Both the position numbers and the translations under genes were made by a program. A DNA stretch of 19,448 nucleotides, from contig JAFUXX010000011.1 of assembly GCA_017476965.1 (NCBI GenBank), positions 1 to 19,448 on the forward strand, read 5' to 3'. The stretch's first letter is position 1. The number at the start of each line of letters is the position of its first letter. The notes under the pieces are model-generated. The model ran no database searches, was not told the DNA's origin, and saw only the letters and a program-made list of their open reading frames with translations. This stretch comes from Kiritimatiellia bacterium. Its GTDB lineage: Bacteria > Verrucomicrobiota > Kiritimatiellia > RFP12 > UBA3636. Shown here in pieces: positions 1 through 9,900 of this stretch.

Positions 1-2
1 CC

Positions 3-791
3 GAAGCGCCCGCCGCGGATGCCCCCGCCGCGGAAGCCGAAGGCGGTGCGCGCATGCGCCGTCCTTTCGCCCCCGGCGACGCCGCGTCCAAGTTCGCGCG
101 CGTTCCTCCGGAGCTGCGCGAACACGTGATGCGCATGGATTCGTTCCGCTCTTCCCGCGATTCCTCCCTCGCCAAGGTCCGCGAGCTCGAGAGCAAGGCG
201 GAAGAGCGCCGCAGCGCGATACGCGAAGAAAATCCCGAAGCCAAAGCCCTTTACGACCGCATCGCCGAAATAACGGCCGAACTCGAAGCGGCGACCAACT
301 CGCTCGCCGCGATCTACGGGGCGGACGAAGAGCTCGCCGCGATTCTGGCCGGCGTCGAGGAAGCCGCGGAATCCGCCGAAAACAACCAGCGCGAACTGAA
401 CGAGGAAATCGCCCGGGCGATTCGCGCCCGCCAGTCCGCGCAGTACCGCGCCCAGAGCGGCGAAGGCACCGGGGCGTTCGACGCCGCCGTCCGGCCCGAA
501 CCGCCGAAGGAAGGCGAAAAGAGGGCTCCGCGCCGTCCGGGCGTACCCGAAGCGTCGGACTTCGAAAGCGGCAGGTACCGGAGGCCCGCGGGCGACAGGA
601 ACGCGCGCTACGGCGTGCCGTCCGGCGCCGGTCGGCCCGACATAAAGCCGCCGCTCGAGCGTCCGCGCCGCCCCGGCGAGAAACCCGAAGAGAATCTCGC
701 CCCGCAGCCGCCCCAGCGCCCCGCTTCCCCCGGCGCCCCGGCAGTGGCGGAAACACCCGATGAAGCTTCGGCCGGCCCCGACGTCGACTGA
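3..791 (+). CDS. Coiled-coil, proline-rich protein of unknown function (5' end outside window)
   Basis: I do not recognise a family. The reading frame is open from the first complete codon at position 3, so the start probably lies upstream. An internal ATG at 54 would give 245 aa, but the Ala/Pro/Glu-rich stretch before it (EAPAADAPAAEAEGG) reads like a linker of the same protein. Counting from the ATG at 54, residues about 20-135 are charged and heptad-like (runs such as KVRELESKAEERR and NNQRELNEEIARAIRARQ), suggesting a long helical coiled coil. Residues about 145-245 are rich in Pro, Arg, Gly and Glu and probably disordered. There are no cysteines and no membrane segment in the visible part. 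It ends in TGA 110 nt before the giant gene and may or may not share its transcript. It could be a periplasmic or envelope-associated structural protein, but that is a guess. Confidence 0.75.
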   Translation, partial: EAPAADAPAAEAEGGARMRRPFAPGDAASKFARVPPELREHVMRMDSFRSSRDSSLAKVRELESKAEERRSAIREENPEAKALYDRIAEITAELEAATNSLAAIYGADEELAAILAGVEEAAESAENNQRELNEEIARAIRARQSAQYRAQSGEGTGAFDAAVRPEPPKEGEKRAPRRPGVPEASDFESGRYRRPAGDRNARYGVPSGAGRPDIKPPLERPRRPGEKPEENLAPQPPQRPASPGAPAVAETPDEASAGPDVD

Positions 792-868
792 AGTCCGCGC
801 TTTCAACCCCCTTTTCCGGAACGAAACACCGGTTCCACGGTTTCAACACGAAAAAATTTCCCTTCCCG

Positions 869-884
869 GCGGCCGCGAGGCCGC
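869..884 (+). promoter_or_regulatory. Leader hairpin with GNRA-type tetraloop just upstream of the giant gene's RBS
   Basis: GCGGCC (869-874) and GGCCGC (879-884) are perfect complements around the loop GCGA, giving a 6-bp all-GC stem closed by a GNRA tetraloop. The hairpin ends 3 nt before the Shine-Dalgarno sequence. There is no T-run after it, so it is a poor terminator. As 5'-UTR RNA it could stabilise the message or affect ribosome access. The rest of the 792-901 gap shows no convincing -35/-10 pair, only a weak 5-bp inverted repeat (GGAAC 818-822, GTTCC 832-836). Confidence 0.45.
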
Positions 885-887
885 ATG

Positions 888-893
888 AAAGGA
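888..893 (+). promoter_or_regulatory. Shine-Dalgarno sequence of the giant gene
   Basis: AAAGGA lies 8 nt before the ATG at 902. It is the only clear Shine-Dalgarno motif before a plus-strand gene in this window, and it fixes the start of the giant protein. Confidence 0.7.
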
Positions 894-901
894 TCCCAGC
901 A

Positions 902-3900
902 ATGAAAAAATCCTGGTCCTCACTGATGTCCGCAGCCATCGTCGCCGCCGCTTTCGGTTCCGGCGCCACGGCGCGGGCGGTCAACTACGACGAACTCCGC
1001 CTCACCGAAGTGGTGGTCGAAAACGCCAACGGCGAGGCGATAGACGACGGCGAAGTGTTCGAAGTTTCGTCGGAAACGTCCGAACTCTCGTTCCGGGCCA
1101 CGTTCCGCTGGGTGAAAGGCACGTCGCTGACCGCTTTCAAGGCGTTCGATCCGGATTACGACGTGCCGCAAATCGACCAATCGTGCGTCTTCGACTTCCG
1201 CATGTACAAGTACGGCACGACCGCCGCGGCCGACAAGAGCTACTACGAAGCGAAGTATTCCGGCAGCGAAGTGAACGAAGACGGCGACCTCGTCGTGTGG
1301 TTCACTTACACGCCCACGCCGAACGACTTCGCGCACGCGCCTTACATCGCCAGTACCGGCGGCCGCGCCATCGTGAGAAAGGAAGGCGCGATTCTCGGCG
1401 GCACCGATTTTGCGGTTTTGGTCGACGGAACCGATCCCGTCTATCTCAAGACGGCCTATGCGCAGCAGTACACCAACGGCGCGGTCCTCGACGCGTTCAA
1501 GACCCACGCCGCCGGCGTCGCCGTCAACATGTACGGCGTGAAGGTGGACGACAACGTGGCCACGGGAATCACGGTTCCGGCCGGCGAAACGGTCCAGTTC
1601 TCCGTCTACCGCGACACCAGCGGCAACAGCGCCACGATTCCGGTCTCTTCCGTCGTTTCCGACACGACAAAGGCTTCAGTCGCGGCCGCCGTCGCCGGCG
1701 CGACTTCGATCAACGCCGACACTCCCGTCGTCGCGTTCACCGTGACCGGCATCGCAATCGGCGAAACGGAGATCGTGGTTTCCGCGAACGGCGTCGCCGC
1801 GTTGACGATTCCCCTGACCGTGACCAAGGCGCTCGACGCACCGGACGAAGACGGCATCGCGTTCTCGCCGTCCAACGACATCACGCTCGGCGAAAAGGGC
1901 ATCCAGCTCGTCACCCTCGAAATCGGTTCCGCCCGTCCGACCGCGACCACGTTCTCGGTCGTCAACACGCTCGACGGCTCCACGCTCACCTATCCCTCCA
2001 CCGTCACGGTCGACGCCGACCGCACGCGCGCGTCGTTCTCCGTCGTCGCAGCGGAAGGCCTCTCCGCCATCGAGCAGAACGTGCTCGTCTTCACCGACGA
2101 CGCGGGATTCTTCAAGACCGACACGCTCTACGTCACCGTCACCAACACGGTGCTCGATCCCTCCAACTACCTCGTCACGTTCCCGAGCGACGCCGGCGGC
2201 GTGGCGCTCAACGAAGGCGACACCAAAACGATCCAGGTCCACCTCGGTTCCCCGGTCCGCACCGCGGGCGGCACCGTTTTCACGGTAGCCTCCTCCTCCT
2301 CCGACATCCAGATCGTCGCCAGCAGCGGCACCGGCACCACCGTCACGGTCCCGGTCGACCAGAACGGCACCGACTTCTACTTCACGGTCAACGCGATCGA
2401 CGGCCGCGCCACTCCGCAGACGCACACCATAACCGTTTCCGACAACAACGGCTTCTACACCACGGTTTCGCTCCCCGTCACCGTTACCAACGTCGATCCG
2501 AGCTTCACGACGCCGGTCGGCGGCCAGGGCGAGCGCAACGGCCTGCAGAACTACGACATCAACTTCCCGGTCAACGTCAAAGACCCCGGCGTCGCCGATT
2601 CCGTGACGCTCCTGTGGGACTTCGGCGACGGCTCCGCCAAGGTCACCGGCTCCGCCACCGACAGCAAGAGCCACCGCTACTCCGAGACCGGCACCTACAC
2701 CGTCTATGTCGAAGCGACGGACAAGGACGGCGCCACGGCGACCGCCTCCTACGAGGTCACGGTCGAAGCGTCCGTGACCGTCGTGTTCACGTCCGAAATC
2801 ACCGACGCCACGATCAAGGCCCTCGGCGGCGCCGAGGAAGGCACGACCTTCACGATCGTCGAACCCGCCACCGAAACGTGGAACGCCGACGGCAACCTCT
2901 TCGCCCCCAAACGCGGCATCCGCGTCCGCCCGAACGTGCCCTCGGGCTCCTATCCCGTCGGCTGGTACGTTTCCAGCGCGGACGACGGCCTCGTCGAAGA
3001 CGACACGATCCACATCGTCAATCCGAGCACCAGCACCATCGCCGTGACCGCCCCCGAAGAAGGCGCCGCGACGATCCGCCACTTCTCCTCCAAGCCGTAC
3101 CAGCCCTACGCGCTCAACGGCTACGTCGAAGGCTTCGGCGACTTCGACCAGGACGGCCTTTCCGACACGTGGGAATCCACCTACCTCACGAACGAAGTCG
3201 CCCAGGTCGGCACGGCCGAAACGTTCTGGCAGCTCTCCGTCGCGCGTCCCAACGGCGACTACGGCTCCACCGGCAACCCCGACGCCGACTACATGCCGAC
3301 CTCGGCCATGACGACCCAGGAGAACCGCTACGTCAAATACGCCACCGACTTCACGGTCGAAGTAACGGTCGACGACGAGTCCGGCGAAACGACCGGGACC
3401 AACGTCACGGTCAACGCCTGGAGCGCCTGGCAGCCGTACTACGGGTGGGTCTCCACCAACGTCCTCGGCAAGTTCGAGGAGCTCTGGACGATAGGGGACA
3501 TCACCCCCGAGGCGTGGAGGGACAACCTCGTCAAAGTCGTCACCAACACGGTTTCCGCCCACCAGTACCCGCTCGTCATTTCCAACGGCCGGCGGTCGTA
3601 CTCCGACTCCTCCGAGGAGGAGGAAAACGGCGGCTACAAGAAGGCCCCGTTCACGAACCTCGACGAATACCGCGGCCTCTCGCACGCGCTCGGCGGCGAT
3701 CCCTCCGCGGCGACAGAAGCCGGCGCCCCCGCCGAATGGGCGGCGTTCGACGTCCAGTTCCGCTACGCGCCCGAGCTCGTCAAGGCGCTCGACCGCGACG
3801 ACATCCTCTCCTCCGGCAACCGCGGCGACACGGCCAACACCGACCCGCGCCTCGACGACACCGACGAGGACGGCATGAAGGACGGCTGGGAGTACTACTT

Positions 3901-6900
3901 CTGGTCCACGGTCTACCACGAAATCAACTCCGCCAACTGGCGCGCGTACGACCCGTCGTTCAAGCTCTACACGCGGCCCACAGCCACCTCCGGCATTCCG
4001 CTGCTGCAGCGCAACGGCGGCGAGCCGGTGACGATCCTGCAGGATCCGGCGAAGTGCGAAGTGATCGCCGGCGTCCCGATCTGGGAAGGAACGTTCGAAA
4101 TCGAAGATCCGATCTCCGGAGCCAAATCCACCCTCGCGCCGATCACGCGCCTCTACGGCAAGCTCGTCAACGACAACGGCCAGGAAGCCACGATCACGCT
4201 CGAACCCTTCAAGCTCGATCCGGCCGGCAGGACCGTCGTCTGGGCCCGCGGCTACGACGGGTACAAAGAGTACTGCATCCAGATCGGCACCATCGACATG
4301 TCGAGCGGCAAGTACTCGCTCTCGCTCGTCGACGATCTAGCCGACCTCTTCGGTTCGGGCTGGGAAATCGTCGTGAACGACGAAGGCGAAGAAGAAGTCG
4401 AAATGCACATGGAGCTGACGCTCCAGGGCGTGCAGGACGACGGCCTCTTCCCCAAGGAATACCTCCTGCAGCTCTTCGACCCGTGGCGTCCCGCCGACTC
4501 GGCGCTGGACATGTCGTCCTTCGTGGCGGCCGACCCGTGGAACCTCGATCCGGAAAAGTGGGTCGCCGCCGAAGACGTCGACAACGACGGCCTCCTGAAC
4601 GTCGAAGAGTACTACCTCGGCACCAACCCGCTGCACTGGGACACCGACGGCGACGGCATGCCCGACGGATGGGAAGTCATGCGCGGGCTCCTGCCTCTCG
4701 ATCCGCGCAGCTCCGTCAACGACTGCGGCCCCGACGACAACCCCGACGGCGACATGATGTACGCCAGCGGCGGCTACAAGCACGCCCAGGCGCTGCTGTA
4801 CGACTACTTCAACTACGTCTGGTGGGACGGAGACTATCCCAACGAGTTCGTCCCCAACGCCGCGACGCTCAAGAACATCGACACCGGAGACGGCGAGTGG
4901 GACGCCCTCGTCAACCAGGGCGGGCTCTCCAACATCGAAGAGTTCCTCGTCGCCCACTACATCCTCACGGCCGGACCGCTCGGCGGCGGCCTGCCCTCCG
5001 GCGCGATCGACCTCGACACGGAGCTCGTCGGCACCGCGGTGCTTCCCGCGATCTACCCGTCCGACTGGGCGACCACGACGACCGATCCGTTCGACAGCGA
5101 CACCAACCACAACTTCCTGCCCGACGGCTGGGAACTGTACGTCGGCACGGACCCGATCGCCGGCAAGACCGGACAGCTCAGCCGCCACGTGGTGCTCGTC
5201 TGGGACCTGTACTACGAAATGCACGCCCCGTTCCCGTACCCCGGCACCGTCGGAGACCCGGACAAGGACGGCCTCGACTGGTGGCAGGAGTACGGCCATT
5301 TCGTAGAGCCGGACTCCGCGCTCGCCTCCGACCAGGAAGTGCCGGTCGACGGCGGCCGCACCAACGCCGTCCGCCGCGCCGTGCTGGTGGACAACAAGGC
5401 CTGGACCAACAAGGGCAAGACGACGAACCCCTGGAACGTCGACACCGACAACGACGGCCTGGACGACCGCCTCGAGTTCACCGACAGGGACACGCTGGTC
5501 AACTCCAACGGCGACCAGGGCGACGACAGGTACGTGGTCAACTTCGACCCGACGTCCGTCGACACCGACAGGGACGGCCTGCCCGACGCGTTCGAGTACC
5601 TCACCGGAATGTACGACGCCACCAACGCCGTTTGGGCCGCGCTCGACGATCCGTTCGGACCGTACGGCGATCCCGACGGCGACGGTCTCGCCAACTTCCA
5701 GGAGTACATGACGGCGGCGGTCTACGGCTGGCGCTACGACAAGTGGTATTCCCCCGACAACAAGGACTACTGGGTGCCGGACGGCCGCATGGGCGAGGAC
5801 GACCTGGCGAGCGTGGAAAACAACTGGAGGGCGTACGGGTACACATCCGATCCCGGATTCGACGTCGAAAAGGACGCATATCCGTACGGTCGCTCCGTCC
5901 ACTTCCGCCACTACCAGGCCGCGGACTTCCTGAATCCGGCTCCCAGTCCGCTGTTCGTCGCGAACGGCAAGAAGCTCGTCACCAACATCGAAAAGCGCTG
6001 GGGCCTCCCCGGACCCGATCCAGAAAAAGCCAACGAGGACGATTCCGAACTGGCGCAGTGGGAGCAGCGTATCGTCGAGATCAAGAAGGACGAGCGTTAC
6101 GCGTTCACCAACAACGTCTGGATCTCGAAGGGCGAGTGGACGACGATCATGAACCTGGCCGGCGTCATATCCTCCGAGCCGTTCTGCTACGGCCGCATGG
6201 CGTGCGAATGGGACTCCAGGCTCGGCACGTCCGCCGGCCCGATGTGGTTCGGCGATCCGCTTGACGAGACGATCTACACGTACATCCCGCCGAATTTCAT
6301 CGGGACGGCCGGCTTCCCGGGCACCTACACCCGCAACCCGGACACCGACAACGACGGGATGGACGACTACTGGGAAATCTTCCACGGCATGGATCCGCTG
6401 TACGGCGCCGGCGCGGTGATCGCCGGCGCGGGCGGAGATCCGGACAACTACACGATGGTCGACGAACGCGGAGTGCGGCACTGGCCCGCCGCCGAAGACC
6501 CGGCCCGCGTCCGCGTCCTCACCCCGACGGTCGGATTCCTCGGCGGAGTGCCTTCGCCGTGGTCCCGCGAAGAAACCGGCATCTACATCGAAACCCTGTT
6601 CGGCAGGGAGTATTACGCGGAATCCCGCCCGTACGACCTGTACCGCAGGCCGTACCTCGCCGGCGACCCGCAGGGCGACCCGGACCAGGACGGCCTCACC
6701 TCCTACGAGGAAGCCGTCAACGAGCTCGCGCCGGACGTGCTGCACCACACCGACCCGACGCCGTACTGGATCACCGATCCGTTCGACCCGTTGTCGTACG
6801 TCAACCTCTACTACGGCGCGTCCAGCATCCTGTGGGTCTGGGACTGGCCCGGCCTCTCCTCCGAATGGGATCCGCCGCAGTACCTCTTCGACTTCGAGAC

Positions 6901-9900
6901 GAACGAAGGGTACGACACGGACAACGACAACATCTCCGACCGCGCCGAGCTGACCACGCCGTCCGGCGGCGCCGCGAGCTCCGCCGACATGAGCGGCGGC
7001 ACCGACCCGCTCGACTTCGACAGTCCCGTCCGCCGCAAGGCGCTGTACCTCGACGGCTACGCCGCGGCCCGCACGCGCAACCCGTTCGCGCACGACAAGT
7101 GGAGCCTCGCCTCCTACACGGCCGAATTCTGGTTCCGCGCCGAAAACCCGGTCGCCGGCCATACGCAGGTGCTGCTCGACCGCCCGGTCTGGATGCCGGT
7201 CGACGTCTCCGGCTCCGGCCCGAACCCAGGCTGGGCCATCCGCCACACGTTCCTCGTCGAACTCGACGGCCAGGGCTGGCTCACGGCCCGCGTGGACAAC
7301 GACGGCATCGAGCGCACCACGGAGCCCGTCGTCCTGCGCGGCAAGCAGGTCGTGCCCGACCGCTGGTACCACGTCGCCGTCGTGCTCGACACGGACAACG
7401 ACCGCTTCTCGCTGTACATCGACGGCGAGATCGCGCAGTCCGTCACGTGCCGCCTCAAGCCGTGCACCGGCATCATCTCCGGGTCGCACTACCGCGAAAT
7501 CGGCGTGGACGTCTTCACGAGCGACGCGATCGACTACTACAACGCCACTCACGTCGAAAACGGCATCACCAACGTCCACACGTTTGCGTACAGCCCGGCC
7601 CCGATCGTCGTCGGCGCCGCGGACCTCAACCCGTGGGGCATCGTGAACGGCCCCGTGGACATGAATCCGTGGGGCATCCGCTCGCTCGCCGGCTACTACC
7701 AGCCGGAATTCGATCCCGACCAGTTCTTCCAGGGCTGGGTGGACGAAGTCCGCGTGTGGGACCGCGCGCGCACGCAGGCGCAGATCGTCGAGACGATGAA
7801 CAAGCGCTTCACCCGCGAAGACGTCCTCGCCGTCAACGAGGCGCGCCGCAAGTGGGACTTCTTCAACCTCGACACGGCGGACTCCCTCTCCGATTTCCCG
7901 CAGAAGATACTCTACCACTACTCGTTCGACAACCTGCCCGACCCGGTCGAGAACAGCGAACGCGAAGACGAAGCGCCGTCATACGACACGAGCGAAACTC
8001 CGTTCGGCTGGCCGTCGATCGCCCGCATCCGCGCCACCCCGTACATCCCGTGGTGGAACGCCGCCGGATCTGCCTCCACGGTCTACGCGTCCGACCGCTC
8101 GTACATCCCGGTCATCGAGAACACCGCGGCCCACCTGCCGCAGTACGCCCCGCTCGACCTCAAGGCGTACAAGCCGGTGTTCGACTACACGACGGCCGAG
8201 CTCAAGGGCTACGTCCGCCGCTCCAGCGACGACTGGGTGCTCGACCACGTCTCCAACCGCGACTTCAGTTGGATGACCATCCTCTCCAACGGCACGGTCG
8301 ACGTGAAGATTTCCCAGATCGCCAACTCGATGAACCCGTACGGCATGGCCTACTACACGGGCATCAACTACGGCGACTCGGTCTCCCCGACCGCGTTCGG
8401 CGGCTACCTCGACAAGTACGGCCTGTACAAGTACGTGCCGATCAGCTCCGACATGCTGCCGCTCCTCGGCGCGATGGGCGACCTCGACGTCCCGATGTGG
8501 GACGGCAAGGGCTTCGGCTGGGACCGCAGCGCGGTCGACACCGACGGCGACGGCCTGCCCGACTGGTGGGAAACGGCCAACGGCCTCGACCCGTACTCCA
8601 AGGATTCCGCCAACGGCGCCTACGGCGACCCCGACGGCGACGGCCTCGACAACTGGGCCGAGTACCTCGCGGGCACCGATCCCAACGCCTACGACACCGA
8701 CCGCGACGGCTACCCGGACTACTACTCCCGTCCCGACGGCGAGAGCCTGACCTACGGCCAGCTCTACGACGACGGCGACGCGATGCCCAACCTCTGGGAA
8801 ATCGAAAACGGCCTCGACCCGAACCGCTACGACGCCGATTCCGACCTCGACGAGGACGGGTGGACGAACTGGGAAGAGTACATGGCCGGCACGAACCCGG
8901 ACGACGCCAACTCGTTCCCGACGCCGGAACTCTACGTGAAGTTCCACTACAGCGGCGAGCAGAACACCAACGCCACGTTCACGGTGGAGTCCTACAGCGA
9001 GAAGCGCACCAGCCTCTCGCCCAGCGTCACGGCCGCGACCGTGACCGCGACCGGCTCCGACCACGTCAACGGAAGCGTGACCTGGGTCAACACCGTCGCA
9101 CGCGGGACGATCCACGAAATGGGCGGCGAGAGCGACGCGCGCTACGTGGCCCCGACCTCGTTCCACCGGTTCTCCGGCCTCCTCAATCCGGAGTACACCG
9201 CAGTGCTCAACGGCACCAGGTTCAACGTCGTGCACCTCGGCATCAGCCACATCGACAGCGACAGCGCGAAGGACAACCTCGTGCTCGAACTGATTGCCAA
9301 CGATCCGTCGAAGTACGCCGGCAAGTTCTCGTTCGCCGAGGGCACCGGCCTCAGCACCGTTCTCGGCACCATTGCCGGCACGGCGTGGCCCGCGACCCTC
9401 TCCGAAAGCTCGATCCAGGTCGGATCGTTCGAGCCCGTCATCTACCTCGTCGATCCCGAATCCGGCGAACTCGCGACGGACTTCGACGGCAACAAGATCG
9501 CCGACTTCGGGTTCTTCCTCGAATACGAAACCGGCGCCTTCTACTTCGGCGAAGCGTACAAGGGCCTCATGTACCTGACCGACGCCGTCACGGTGCCGGC
9601 GTTCACGATCAGCGGCTACGCGTTCCCGTGGACGCAGACGGTGTTCGAGCGCGCCAACGTCGACATCAACACCCACATGCGTTCCGGCCCGAACCGGTTC
9701 TGGGGCTACATCGACATCGACCAGAACGGACGCTACGACGTCGGCGAACCCGCCGGCCTCGGCACCGAGCGCCCGACCGCGGTGTCGTGGAACCCCGTCG
9801 AAGTCGAGATTCCGCTCAAGGAAGAGGTGTTCGGCTTCCCGCGCATCGACCTCTCCGCGACGACCGAAGGCGGTTCTTCGGACGATGGCGAAAACGGCGG

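Noticed and set aside
1183..6264. 1693-aa plus-strand ORF inside the giant gene
   Set aside because: Arg/His-rich product in a shifted frame with no domains. It is a GC-rich shadow of the giant gene, whose frame carries the signal peptide and PKD/LamG motifs.
4337..7918. 1193-aa minus-strand ORF
   Set aside because: Val/Arg/Asp-rich antisense shadow produced by strong third-base GC in the giant gene; no recognisable domain.
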